A stretch of 10,282 bases of DNA from Eubacterium sp. (GTDB taxonomy: Bacteria > Bacillota > Clostridia > Oscillospirales > Acutalibacteraceae), in assembly GCA_029059925.1 (NCBI GenBank), contig JAIDVA010000369.1, positions 1 to 10,282 on the forward strand. The letters run 5' to 3'. Position numbers and translations under genes: made by a program. Each line of letters starts with the position of its first letter. Positions within the stretch are counted from its first letter, which is position 1. Shown one piece after another: positions 1-7,631 of this stretch. The notes under the pieces were generated by a model. That model worked only from the letters and a program-made list of their open reading frames with translations, searched no databases and was not told where the DNA came from.

Positions 1-453
1 GGCTATGATATTTCAAAATCAACCACACCACTGCTTATCGGCGGCGGTGTCGGTGTGCCGCCTATGTATATGCTTGCGAAAAAGCTGATTGAAAACGGAC
101 AGAAGCCGACTGTGATTTTAGGCTTTAATACCAAGGATGAGATTTTCTTTGAAGAGGAATTCAAGGCACTCGGTTGCGATGTAAGGGTAACAACAGTTGA
201 CGGTTCTCACGGTATAAAAGGCTTTGTAACAGATGCATTCCCTGAGGATTATGATTATTTCTACACCTGCGGTCCTATGCCTATGTTTAGGGCAATTGAG
301 AATACAGCCAAGACATCAGGTCAGTATTCCTTTGAGGAGCGTATGGGCTGCGGCTTCGGCGCATGCATGGGCTGTTCCTGCAAAACAAAGTATGGTAATA
401 AGAGAATTTGTAAGGATGGACCTGTCCTTGAAAGGGAGGAGATTATATGGTAG
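1..453 (+). CDS. pyrK: Dihydroorotate dehydrogenase electron-transfer subunit PyrK (5' partial)
   Basis: This is the C-terminal part of PyrK, the FAD and [2Fe-2S] subunit that passes electrons from the class 1B dihydroorotate dehydrogenase PyrD to NAD+. The reading frame is open from the first base of the window, so the gene starts upstream; the first internal ATG (55) is not a credible start because a conserved Gly-rich nucleotide-binding loop (GGGVGVPP, bases 40-63) lies before and across it. Near the C-terminus four cysteines follow the pattern C-x4-C-x2-C-x11-C (codons at 349, 364, 373 and 409), as expected for the PyrK iron-sulfur cluster; one extra Cys lies at codon 379. The TAG stop overlaps the pyrD start by 7 nt, which fits translational coupling of the two subunits. 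What precedes pyrK is outside the window. Confidence 0.95.
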   Translation, partial: GYDISKSTTPLLIGGGVGVPPMYMLAKKLIENGQKPTVILGFNTKDEIFFEEEFKALGCDVRVTTVDGSHGIKGFVTDAFPEDYDYFYTCGPMPMFRAIENTAKTSGQYSFEERMGCGFGACMGCSCKTKYGNKRICKDGPVLEREEIIW

Positions 454-1358
454 ATTTATCTGTAAATCTTGCCGGAATGGAAATGGATAACCCGATTGTT
501 CCAGCATCAGGTACATTCGGCTTCGGCAATGAATTCAAGGATTTTTACGATATTAACATACTCGGCTCATTCTCATTCAAGGGAACAACTAAGGATGCAC
601 GCTTTGGCAATCCTACACCAAGAATTGCAGAATGCAAAAATGGCATGATTAATGCAGTAGGCTTGCAGAATCCGGGTGTTCACCACGTTATTGAGCATGA
701 GCTGCCTGAGATGAAAACGTATTTTCACAAGCCGGTTATCGCGAATGTTTCAGGCTTCAGCATTGAAGATTATGCCTATACCTGTGAACTGCTTGATAAA
801 GAGGAGCAGGTCGGTATTTTAGAGGTTAATGTATCCTGTCCGAATGTACACGGCGGCGGTATGAGCTTTGGCACATCACCTGAGTGTGCTGCAGAGGTTA
901 CAAAAGCTGTAAAGGCCGTTACAACAAAGCCTGTATTTATCAAGCTGTCACCTAATGTAACAGATATAGTATCTATTGCAAAGGCATGTGAGGCGGCAGG
1001 GGCAGACGGTATCTGCCTTATAAATACTATGCTCGGTATGCGTATTGACCTTAAAAGACGTCAGCCTGTTATTGCTAACAAAATGGGCGGCTTCAGCGGT
1101 GATGCGATTTTCCCTGTGGCTGTCAGAATGGTATATCAGGTGTCAAAGGCATGTGGTATTCCTGTAATGGGCTGTGGCGGTGTTTCAACTGCGCAGGATG
1201 TTATTGAAATGATGATGGCAGGTGCAACCGCAGTTCAGGTCGGTGCTGCTAATCTTGTGAATCCATATGTTTGCAAGGATATAATCGAGACTCTTCCGAT
1301 TGAATGTGAAAAGCTCGGTATAGATAAAATAAGTGATATAATAGGAGTGATTGATTAA
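447..1358 (+). CDS. pyrD: Dihydroorotate dehydrogenase, class 1B catalytic subunit
   Basis: PyrD oxidises dihydroorotate to orotate in the cytosol, using bound FMN, and in class 1B works as a complex with PyrK. The 303-residue length is normal for this class. The motif NVSCPNVHGGG carries the catalytic base as Cys131; a cysteine here marks class 1 enzymes, whereas class 2 has serine. Other visible family signatures are the N-terminal NPIVPASGTFGFG segment, GLQNPG near residues 74-79, IKLSPNVTD after the active-site loop, and the C-terminal phosphate-binding part of the barrel (MGCGGV, then GATAVQVGAAN). The start at 447 has an AGGGAGGA ribosome site six bases upstream and overlaps the end of pyrK. 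The stop overlaps the pyrF start by one base (TAATG). Confidence 0.97.
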   Translation: MVDLSVNLAGMEMDNPIVPASGTFGFGNEFKDFYDINILGSFSFKGTTKDARFGNPTPRIAECKNGMINAVGLQNPGVHHVIEHELPEMKTYFHKPVIANVSGFSIEDYAYTCELLDKEEQVGILEVNVSCPNVHGGGMSFGTSPECAAEVTKAVKAVTTKPVFIKLSPNVTDIVSIAKACEAAGADGICLINTMLGMRIDLKRRQPVIANKMGGFSGDAIFPVAVRMVYQVSKACGIPVMGCGGVSTAQDVIEMMMAGATAVQVGAANLVNPYVCKDIIETLPIECEKLGIDKISDIIGVID

Positions 1359-2056
1359 TGGGTAAGGACGTTATTATCGCCTGCGACTTTTCGTCAGCAC
1401 AGGCAACCTTCGATTTTCTCGACAAGTTTACAGAAGAAAAGCCGTTTGTAAAAATCGGTATGGAGCTTTATTATGCAGAGGGTCCGTCAATCGTTAAGGA
1501 GATTAAGAAGAGGGGACACAAGATTTTCCTTGACCTCAAGCTCCACGATATTCCGAATACAGTGAAAAAATCAATGGCAGTGCTTTCCAGGCTTGATGTT
1601 GATATGACAAATCTTCACGCAGCAGGCACAATCGATATGATGAAGGCAGCTGTTGAAGGCTTAACTCGTGAGGATGGTACAAGACCGCTCCTTATTGCTG
1701 TTACACAGCTCACCTCAACAAGTGAGGAAAGGATGCAGAACGAGCTGCTTATCAACGCATCTATCAATGACACAATCGTTAAGTATGCAAACAATGCAAA
1801 GGCAGCAGGTCTTGACGGTGTTGTATGCTCACCGCTTGAGGCTGGTATGGTTAAGGAAAGCTGCGGCAAAGAATTTATGACAGTTACACCGGGTGTGCGT
1901 TTTGCAGACGGTGATATCGGCGATCAGGTTCGTGTTACAACTCCTGCAAAGGCTAAGGAAATCGGATCTGACTATATTGTAGTCGGCAGACCTATTACTG
2001 CAGCAGATGACCCTGTTGCAGCATACAGACGCTGTGTTGCTGAATTTGTAGACTGA
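1358..2056 (+). CDS. pyrF: Orotidine 5'-phosphate decarboxylase
   Basis: PyrF converts orotidine monophosphate to UMP, the last step of de novo pyrimidine synthesis. The protein has 232 residues, typical of the shorter bacterial group 1 enzymes. The catalytic D-x-K-x-x-D signature is present as Asp59, Lys61 and Asp64 within FLDLKLHDIPNTV. The C-terminal phosphate-binding part is also clear: TPGVRF, GDQVRVTTP and VVGRPIT, the last being the usual phosphate-gripping loop. The ATG overlaps the last base of the pyrD stop and has an AGGAG site ten bases upstream. The gene ends with TGA directly followed by TAA. It is followed by the longest spacer in the operon (73 nt), which holds a stem-loop described separately. 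Confidence 0.97.
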   Translation: MGKDVIIACDFSSAQATFDFLDKFTEEKPFVKIGMELYYAEGPSIVKEIKKRGHKIFLDLKLHDIPNTVKKSMAVLSRLDVDMTNLHAAGTIDMMKAAVEGLTREDGTRPLLIAVTQLTSTSEERMQNELLINASINDTIVKYANNAKAAGLDGVVCSPLEAGMVKESCGKEFMTVTPGVRFADGDIGDQVRVTTPAKAKEIGSDYIVVGRPITAADDPVAAYRRCVAEFVD

Positions 2057-2067
2057 TAATATTGTAG

Positions 2068-2089
2068 GGGAGGGTTTCTGTGCCCTCCC
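2068..2089 (+). other. Stem-loop in the pyrF-pyrE spacer
   Basis: A perfect 7-bp GC-rich stem, GGGAGGG (2068-2074) with CCCTCCC (2083-2089), closes an 8-nt loop. No T-run follows on either strand: an A-rich tract comes next on the + strand, and CTACAATATT on the - strand. It is therefore unlikely to be an intrinsic terminator. It could be a copy of a short intergenic palindromic repeat, or an mRNA processing or stabilising element within the pyr transcript. The structure is seen in the sequence; the role is not known. Confidence 0.6.
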
Positions 2090-2129
2090 GAAAAAATATA
2101 TAAATATCTGTCAGATTAGGAGGATTACA

Positions 2130-2786
2130 ATGGAAGGTTATAAAAGAGAATTTATAGAATTTTTAGAGGGTGCAGGTGTTTTAAAATTCGGTGATTTCAC
2201 TGCAAAGAGCGGAAGAAAGATACCTTATTTCATCAATGCCGGTGATATCAAAACAGGCGAGCAGATTCAAAAACTCGGTGAATTTTATGCCAAGGCTTAT
2301 TTTGAAAAGGTCGGAAATAAAAAGGCTGTGCTCTACGGTCCTGCATATAAGGGAATTCCGATTGCAGTTTCCGTTGCAGTAGCACTTGCAAAGCAGGGAC
2401 TTGACGTGCCTTTCTTCTTTAACAGAAAGGAAGAGAAAGACCACGGTGAGGGCGGCGTTTTTGTAGGATACACACCAAAGCAGGGCGAGGAAATCGTTAT
2501 TGTTGAGGATGTTATCACCGCAGGAACAGCAATCAGAGAGAGTATGTCCATCCTCTCAAAATTAGAGGGCACAAAGGTTGCAGCTACCTTTGTTATGGTT
2601 GACCGTAAGGAAAAGGGACAGACCGAAAAATCTGCAATGGCAGAGGTTGGTGAGGAATACGGCTTCCCTGTATATTCGGTTGTTGATGTTTATGATATTA
2701 TTGAATATCTTGAAGAGGATGAAAGCAACTTTGAAAATGTTGAGCGCATAAAGAAGTATCTTGAAGTCAACGGTGCAAAGGATTAA
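2130..2786 (+). CDS. pyrE: Orotate phosphoribosyltransferase
   Basis: PyrE joins orotate to the ribose phosphate of PRPP, giving orotidine monophosphate, the substrate of PyrF. The 218-residue length is normal. The PRPP-binding signature of type I phosphoribosyltransferases is visible as IVIVEDVITAGTA, with Glu126-Asp127 as its acidic pair. The flexible catalytic loop RKEEKDHGEGG begins at Arg99, with Lys103 and His105 at the expected positions. The segment VLYGPAYKGIPIA matches the conserved pyrophosphate-loop region of this enzyme. A strong TTAGGAGG ribosome site (2116-2123) lies six bases before the ATG, so PyrE can be translated independently despite the stem-loop upstream. A 32-nt spacer leads to pyrB. 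Confidence 0.97.
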   Translation: MEGYKREFIEFLEGAGVLKFGDFTAKSGRKIPYFINAGDIKTGEQIQKLGEFYAKAYFEKVGNKKAVLYGPAYKGIPIAVSVAVALAKQGLDVPFFFNRKEEKDHGEGGVFVGYTPKQGEEIVIVEDVITAGTAIRESMSILSKLEGTKVAATFVMVDRKEKGQTEKSAMAEVGEEYGFPVYSVVDVYDIIEYLEEDESNFENVERIKKYLEVNGAKD

Positions 2787-2818
2787 TCGTAAGGACTTAA
2801 TCGGAAAGGAAGCTTAAA

Positions 2819-3742
2819 ATGCGTCATTTACTTGATACAACAGATTTATCATTAGAAGAAATTGATGATATGATTGCAACTGCAATTGATATTATTGATC
2901 ATAAAGAAAAATATGCCCACATATGTGACGGCAAAAAGCTTGCAACACTTTTCTTTGAGCCGTCAACAAGAACACGTCTTTCATTTGAAGCGGCAATGAT
3001 GGAACTTGGCGGTAATGTTCTCGGTTTTTCTGAGGCCGGTTCATCCTCTGCATCAAAGGGAGAAAGTGTTGAGGATACCGTGACAATGGTTTCCTGCTAT
3101 GCCGATATTATTGCAATGCGTCATCCGTTTGAGGGTGCACCAAGGGTAGCAAGCTACCGCAGCGGTGTGCCGATAATCAATGCCGGTGACGGTGGTCATT
3201 CACACCCGACACAGACTCTTACCGACCTTTTAACTATATATCGTGAAAAGGGAACATTTGACAATCTGACTGTCGGTCTCTGCGGTGACCTTAAATTTGG
3301 CAGAACCGTTCATTCACTCATCAAGGCTATGTGCAGATATAAGAATGTGAAATTTGTCCTTATATCGCCCAAGGAGCTGTCTGTGCCGGATTATATCAAG
3401 ACGGATGTGCTGGATAAAAGCGGTAATGAATATATTGAGGTTGAGACAATGGAGCAGGCTATGGAACAGCTTGATATCCTATATATGACCCGTATTCAGC
3501 GTGAACGCTTTTTCTCTGAGGATGAATATTTAAAGCATAAGGATGCTTTTGTACTTGATCTTGATAAGCTTAAAACGGCGAAGTCTGATTTAACAATTAT
3601 GCACCCATTGCCAAGAGTGAATGAAATCGCAACCGAGGTTGACGATGATCCGAGAGCAAAATATTTTGTTCAGGCACTCAATGGTAAATATATCCGTATG
3701 GCACTTATTATGACACTTCTTAAATGGGGAGGTGCTCTTTAA
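2819..3742 (+). CDS. pyrB: Aspartate carbamoyltransferase catalytic chain
   Basis: PyrB transfers the carbamoyl group of carbamoyl phosphate to aspartate, the committed step of pyrimidine synthesis. The protein has 307 residues, matching the usual catalytic chain. Carbamoyl-phosphate contacts are visible: STRTR at residues 49-53, the mobile loop SASKGES with Lys80, and HPTQ starting at His129. MRHPFEGAPRVA, HPLPRVNEI and the C-terminal NGKYIRMALI segment are further family signatures. Because pyrI follows directly, the enzyme is expected to form the class B dodecamer of catalytic trimers and regulatory dimers known from enteric bacteria. A GGAAAGGAAG site precedes the ATG. The stop overlaps the pyrI start by one base (TAATG). 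Confidence 0.97.
   Translation: MRHLLDTTDLSLEEIDDMIATAIDIIDHKEKYAHICDGKKLATLFFEPSTRTRLSFEAAMMELGGNVLGFSEAGSSSASKGESVEDTVTMVSCYADIIAMRHPFEGAPRVASYRSGVPIINAGDGGHSHPTQTLTDLLTIYREKGTFDNLTVGLCGDLKFGRTVHSLIKAMCRYKNVKFVLISPKELSVPDYIKTDVLDKSGNEYIEVETMEQAMEQLDILYMTRIQRERFFSEDEYLKHKDAFVLDLDKLKTAKSDLTIMHPLPRVNEIATEVDDDPRAKYFVQALNGKYIRMALIMTLLKWGGAL
3726..3732 (+). promoter_or_regulatory. Ribosome binding site deciding the pyrI start
   Basis: GGGGAGG lies nine bases before the ATG at 3742. It also lies downstream of an in-frame ATG at 3724, which itself has no site. This favours 3742 as the true pyrI start, overlapping the pyrB stop by one base. Confidence 0.8.
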
Positions 3743-4152
3743 TGAAAATTGATTCAATCGAAAACGGTTATGTTATCGACCATATTCCTGCCGGTAAGGG
3801 TATGAGAGTTTATGAAATTTTAAAACTCAGCGAGCTTTCCTGTCAGGTAGCAATCATTACAAATGCAAAATCAAAAAAGGATGATGCTAAGGATATTATT
3901 AAAATCAATGACCTTATTGATTTAGATTTGGATGTTATTGCATACATAGCCCCTCAGGCGACAGTTAATGTTATCAAAAACAGTGAGCTTATTGAAAAGC
4001 GTTCACTGTCACTGCCAAAGGAGCTTAAGGATGTCGTGAAATGCCCGAATCCACGTTGTATCTGTAACAATGAATCGATAAGCCATATCTTCAAGCTAAC
4101 AGACGAAAAAGGCACATATCGTTGTCTTTACTGTGAAACCAAGGCAAAATGA
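3742..4152 (+). CDS. pyrI: Aspartate carbamoyltransferase regulatory chain
   Basis: PyrI is the nucleotide-binding regulatory subunit that lets CTP and ATP tune aspartate carbamoyltransferase. From the ATG at 3742 it has 136 residues, slightly shorter than the E. coli chain. The N-terminal allosteric domain shows the conserved VIDHIPAGKG segment and, around residues 53-80, the KDIIKI and IAPQATVNVI segments. The C-terminal zinc domain that contacts the catalytic chain has all four ligands: Cys101-x4-Cys106 and Cys128-x2-Cys131. An upstream in-frame ATG at 3724 would add six residues inside pyrB but lacks a ribosome site. Whether the effectors are CTP/ATP as in E. coli cannot be read from the sequence. 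Confidence 0.96.
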   Translation: MKIDSIENGYVIDHIPAGKGMRVYEILKLSELSCQVAIITNAKSKKDDAKDIIKINDLIDLDLDVIAYIAPQATVNVIKNSELIEKRSLSLPKELKDVVKCPNPRCICNNESISHIFKLTDEKGTYRCLYCETKAK

Positions 4153-4161
4153 GGTCGGATT

Positions 4162-4746
4162 ATGCAAAGCATAAATAATACTTCTTGTTCTGATGCAACA
4201 AAGCAGAAAATTGCGGACGCACTAAAGGCGCTTATGCAAACAAAAAGCTTTGACAAAATTTCTGTTGCCAATATAACAAATTATTGCAATATCCATCGTC
4301 AGACCTTTTATTATCACTTTGTTGATAAGTATGAGCTGCTTAACTGGATGTTTCATAATGAACTTATTGCTCCGCTGACAAGCGATTTTACACTTGATAA
4401 TATGTATGATAAGCTCAATTCAATGTTCATAACAATGAAGAATGAGCAAAGCTTTTACCAATGTGCTTTAAAAATAAATGCAGATGTGATTCTGAAATAT
4501 ATAAATAATCTGGCAGTGCAGGAATTTGCCTCAGCCTTTGATGATATTGAGAAGACATATGGTTTGAAACCAAAGGATGATAAGGAAAATAAGCTGCTTG
4601 CTGAATTTTTTGGCTATGGTATTTCGGGTGTAGTGCTTGATTGGGTCTCACATGGAATGAGGGAAACACCAAAAGAGCTGACCGGCAGAATAGAGCATAT
4701 AATCAATGCGTGCAAAAGACTTGCAATTTCACGTGCTGATTCATAA
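4162..4746 (+). CDS. TetR/AcrR-family transcriptional regulator
   Basis: This 194-residue protein has the TetR-type DNA-binding domain at its N-terminus. Helix 1 covers about residues 12-28, and the helix-turn-helix about residues 33-53, with the typical HRQTFYYHF recognition segment followed by KYELL. The C-terminal half ends with GYGISGVVLDWVSHGM, which resembles the TetR_C_8 type ligand domain found in DhaS-like regulators; that assignment is from memory of the family. The gene starts only 9 nt after pyrI, with a modest GAGG site seven bases before the ATG, so it is probably carried on the pyr transcript. It converges on the YhgE/Pip-like gene, which is its most likely target by context, since TetR regulators are often found beside YhgE/Pip genes. 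The target and ligand are not shown by the sequence. Confidence 0.9.
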   Translation: MQSINNTSCSDATKQKIADALKALMQTKSFDKISVANITNYCNIHRQTFYYHFVDKYELLNWMFHNELIAPLTSDFTLDNMYDKLNSMFITMKNEQSFYQCALKINADVILKYINNLAVQEFASAFDDIEKTYGLKPKDDKENKLLAEFFGYGISGVVLDWVSHGMRETPKELTGRIEHIINACKRLAISRADS

Positions 4747-4767
4747 TAAAAGTTTATATAAACAGAT

Positions 4768-4793
4768 AAGCCCTCGGATTATTCCGAGGGCTT
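4768..4793. terminator. Bidirectional intrinsic terminator between tetR and the yhgE-like gene
   Basis: A perfect 10-bp stem, AAGCCCTCGG (4768-4777) with CCGAGGGCTT (4784-4793), closes a 6-nt ATTATT loop. On the + strand it is followed by the T-rich TGATTGTTTATT. On the - strand it is followed by TATCTGTTTATATAAAC. It lies in the 57-nt gap between two convergent stops and probably ends both the pyr-tetR transcript and the convergent transcript. Confidence 0.88.
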
Positions 4794-4803
4794 TGATTGT
4801 TTA

Positions 4804-7404
4804 TTATGCGTTGATTAAATCAATTTCTTTGCTTTTCTTTGCCTTTGATACAGACAGACAAATTACAGATATAATGAGAGATACTACAAGATATGCAAGT
4901 ATAATCATTATATACTTAAATGCCTGCGAGCCTGCCTCTCCGCTTATTGCTTCTTTAAATAACAGGGTTGAATATGTCATCGGCAGGAATCTGTTAATTA
5001 CCTGGAAGAACCCTGACTGTGTCTCGATCGGGAAGGTTCCTGCACAAGAGGTAAGCTGTAAAATGAGCAGCAGCAATGCCACAAATTTACCCGCATCACC
5101 GAGGTGCATAATACAAAACTGAATGATTGCCATGAAAGCGAGCGATACCAGCCAGCAAGAAGCAAAGAGAAGTGCAGCATTATTAACTGTTATTCCTAAA
5201 ATATCTTTAATAACAACTGCAAGCAGTATACCCTGTAATGAGCTGATTCCGATAAAGCAAAGCTGACGGATAACAGGTGAGGTTGAATCCTTTGTCAGTT
5301 TTCCGATTTTCTTATGGTAATCAAGATAAATACCAAAGAAAATCATAAGTCCTCCAACCCAGAGTGATAATCCCATAAAGTATGGTGCAAATGCCGAACC
5401 ATAGTTTTCAACAGGCTGAATATACTCTGTACCTGTTGCTATAGGCTGTGCTGCGTAGTCAGGTAAATCAACCAGTGCTTTAAGCTGTTCGTTTGTGTCC
5501 TTAATGCTATCATCGACACCATTCTTTGCTGTGCTGATTCCTGTTTTTAATTCCTGTGTTCCTGAAAGCAGAGTATCTGTTCCTTCTCTGAGTGCTGATG
5601 CACCGTTATCGAGTTCTTTTGCTCCGTTGTTTAATGCTGTTGTGCCATCTGTTAATTTACCTGCGCCGTCAACAAGCTGTGCGGTTCCGTCACTTAATGC
5701 TGCAGCACCGGATGTAAGCATGGGTACTTTGTCGCTAAGCTCATTAGTTCCATTTGCAAGCTGTACAGCACCATTTGATGCAGTTGAAACACCTGATGTG
5801 TAATCCTTAACACCGTTTTGCAGCTGTGCTGCACCATCAACAAGGGATTGTGCGCCTGTGTTCAAGGAAGAGCTGTTTGCTGACAACGTGTTGAGCCCTG
5901 TGCGCAGTGTGTTTATTCCGCCATTAAGGACATGATTGTTATCAGTAAGCTGACCAAGACCGCCTTTAAGCATATATGCACCACCGATAAGTGTCTGTGG
6001 ATTCTGCTCATTTCCAAATCCTGCTTTAACCTGATTGAGCCCTGCCTGCAGCTGTGCAGTGCTTGTTTTAACGGATCTCATTCCATTGGTGAGCGTATTC
6101 ACACCTGTTTCAAGCTGTGAAGTTCCAGCCTGCAATTCCGGCAGCTTTTGCTGCAATGCTGACAGGTAACCTACAGCGTATGCAAGATCATCCGGATTGC
6201 CGGTCTGCTGATAGGCGTTAAGATAATTCATAGCAGCCGTGTATGTTGTGCTGAAGCTATTTACCGCTTCATTAACTGTACCTGCGCCACTATCAAGGGC
6301 GTCAAGTCTTTCATCGCTTGCAGTGGTATTAAGATAGTTTATGGAATGATCAACACCCTGTGAAATCTGATTGATTCCATCGCTTGCAGTAACAATACCG
6401 GTATAAAGTGTATCAGCACCCTGTTGTGCAGTTGTCACACCTGCGGTGTAGGTGTTGATGCCTGAATTAAGTAGCTCTGCACCATTTTCTGCAGCGGAAA
6501 CACCTGATGTATATGTGCCTATACCCTGCATCAAAGCAGTGCTGCCATCGCTGAGCTGTGATGCACCCGCATTGAGCTTATCATTATTTGCGGCGATTGT
6601 TTTCAGTCCGATGTCAAGTGATGCCGCACCTGAGTTAAGTGCATTCACACCATTTGCAAGAGCAGGAGCAGATGAACTGAGTGTACCTACACCGTCCTGC
6701 AATTGCAGCAAACCGTTTTTTAAATCTCGCGCTCCGGTATTTACCTGAATACTGCCTGATGATAAAGCGGCTGTTCCGTTCTTCAGATTACCGGCACCAT
6801 TGTTCAGCTTATCCGTTGCGTCAACAATCTGACTTGAGCCGTCATAAAGCTGATTAAAGCCATCCTGCAATTCACCCATTTCATCGGGTACTGAATTGAG
6901 TTTATCACAAAGTGTCTGGATAATCTCTTGGTCAATTTTGCCGTTTACGGATTCTTTGATTGTTGGCATTGCATTTTCAAGAATCTGTGCAGCAAGATAG
7001 TTTTTCTTCTGATTTGCGAGATAGGTGATTTCGCCGTGGATTTTTTCAGTATCAGCAGATGCTGTTGATATTGACTGCGAAAGATTTTCGGGAATAATTA
7101 TTGCCGCATAATAATTGTCCTCAAGAACACCATTTCTTGCATCCTCATCATCGGTAAATATAAATTTTACCGTATTGTTTTCTCTGAGTTCCTCACAAAT
7201 TTCCTCGCCGATATTTCTTTCCTTGCCGTTGATAGCTGCACCTTGGTCAAGGTTTACCACTGCAACAGGCACATCATTGAGTTTTGCGTAAGGGTCCCAG
7301 AAAGCACTAAGATAAAAGTAGCTGTACAGCAGTGGGATTACCAGTACGCCGATTATGATAGCTGCTTTCATGATAATGCTTGATTTTTTCTTCTTTACAG
7401 ACAT
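4804..7404 (-). CDS. YhgE/Pip-family membrane protein with xxLxxG heptad repeats
   Basis: This 866-residue protein belongs to the YhgE/Pip family, which includes the Lactococcus phage infection protein Pip and resembles the SPP1 phage receptor YueB. The N-terminus is basic (VKKKK) with one membrane helix at about residues 9-31, then the conserved AFWDPYAKLNDVPVAVVN segment. The external region from about residue 180 to 632 is made of some 45 heptads with a Leu-x-x-Gly core, split by a non-repeat insert at about 351-421. The C-terminus has about five membrane helices, near residues 672-692, 712-735, 740-760, 771-790 and 831-853, resembling an ABC-2 type permease domain. An AAGGAGGA site lies just upstream of the ATG. 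Some family members act as phage receptors; the normal cell role is poorly known. It may be controlled by the convergent TetR gene. Confidence 0.9.
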   Translation of the reverse strand: MSVKKKKSSIIMKAAIIIGVLVIPLLYSYFYLSAFWDPYAKLNDVPVAVVNLDQGAAINGKERNIGEEICEELRENNTVKFIFTDDEDARNGVLEDNYYAAIIIPENLSQSISTASADTEKIHGEITYLANQKKNYLAAQILENAMPTIKESVNGKIDQEIIQTLCDKLNSVPDEMGELQDGFNQLYDGSSQIVDATDKLNNGAGNLKNGTAALSSGSIQVNTGARDLKNGLLQLQDGVGTLSSSAPALANGVNALNSGAASLDIGLKTIAANNDKLNAGASQLSDGSTALMQGIGTYTSGVSAAENGAELLNSGINTYTAGVTTAQQGADTLYTGIVTASDGINQISQGVDHSINYLNTTASDERLDALDSGAGTVNEAVNSFSTTYTAAMNYLNAYQQTGNPDDLAYAVGYLSALQQKLPELQAGTSQLETGVNTLTNGMRSVKTSTAQLQAGLNQVKAGFGNEQNPQTLIGGAYMLKGGLGQLTDNNHVLNGGINTLRTGLNTLSANSSSLNTGAQSLVDGAAQLQNGVKDYTSGVSTASNGAVQLANGTNELSDKVPMLTSGAAALSDGTAQLVDGAGKLTDGTTALNNGAKELDNGASALREGTDTLLSGTQELKTGISTAKNGVDDSIKDTNEQLKALVDLPDYAAQPIATGTEYIQPVENYGSAFAPYFMGLSLWVGGLMIFFGIYLDYHKKIGKLTKDSTSPVIRQLCFIGISSLQGILLAVVIKDILGITVNNAALLFASCWLVSLAFMAIIQFCIMHLGDAGKFVALLLLILQLTSCAGTFPIETQSGFFQVINRFLPMTYSTLLFKEAISGEAGSQAFKYIMIILAYLVVSLIISVICLSVSKAKKSKEIDLINA
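5510..6865 (-). repeat. Coding heptad-repeat region of the yhgE-like gene
   Basis: The DNA encodes serial seven-residue units of the form xxLxxGx, about 45 by eye, in two blocks. The blocks are separated by a non-repeat insert at roughly 6140-6350. Units are diverged at the DNA level, but longer pieces still match: 5770-5800 and 6481-6511 agree at 26 of 31 positions and are exactly 711 bases (237 codons) apart, a sign of internal duplication. Boundaries are approximate. Confidence 0.75.
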
Positions 7405-7438
7405 ATCTCATCCTCCTTGTAAACAATCTGTAAATCGT

Positions 7439-7454
7439 TACAATACTCATTGTA
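7439..7454. promoter_or_regulatory. Candidate operator palindrome upstream of the yhgE-like gene
   Basis: TACAAT-ACTC-ATTGTA is a perfect inverted repeat with 6-base arms and a 4-base spacer. It is flanked by a wider TTGTAA (7418-7423) and TTACAA (7455-7460) pair. It lies between the likely -10 of the leftward gene and its start codon, a position where a TetR-type repressor would block transcription. The repeat is seen; binding by the nearby TetR protein is inference. Confidence 0.5.
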
Positions 7455-7475
7455 TTACAAAGGAGAGGAAAAGTA

Positions 7476-7481
7476 ATTATA
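7476..7481 (-). promoter_or_regulatory. Candidate -10 box of the yhgE-like gene
   Basis: A perfect TATAAT on the - strand, preceded by TG, lies 72 bases upstream of the ATG at 7404. No convincing -35 hexamer is seen at 16-18 bases, so the promoter is weak or needs help. The candidate operator lies just downstream of it. Confidence 0.45.
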
Positions 7482-7561
7482 CATTTTGCCTTATTTGTAT
7501 AAATTTTGAATTATTCATATTTTGTTTAAAATTGTACAAGTATTGTATTTTTCATAAAATC

Positions 7562-7591
7562 TTGATATCAGCTAAGTATCTGTATTATAGT
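7562..7591 (+). promoter_or_regulatory. Candidate housekeeping promoter for the ECF sigma gene
   Basis: TTGATA (7562-7567) and TATAGT (7586-7591), spaced by 18 bases, each match the sigma-A consensus at five of six positions. They lie about 90 bases upstream of the sigma factor start. TATTAT at 7583 is an alternative -10. This is AT-rich DNA, so chance matches are possible. Confidence 0.4.
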
Positions 7592-7631
7592 ATATATGCT
7601 GCCCAAATATATCTTATAAAAATTACCATAA

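Noticed and set aside
3724..3741. Upstream in-frame ATG giving a six-residue longer PyrI
   Set aside because: It has no ribosome site, while GGGGAGG lies between it and the ATG at 3742, and homology begins after the later ATG.
5495..6748. Several open frames on the + strand opposite the heptad-repeat region (5495-5803, 5932-6120, 6452-6748)
   Set aside because: They are Ser/Ala/Pro-rich mirror frames created by the repeat codons of the - strand gene, without ribosome sites or recognisable products.
7425..7450. TGTAAC on the - strand as an ECF -35 element for the yhgE-like gene
   Set aside because: At the spacing seen for the sigma gene the -10 would fall in the ribosome binding site and shows no match.
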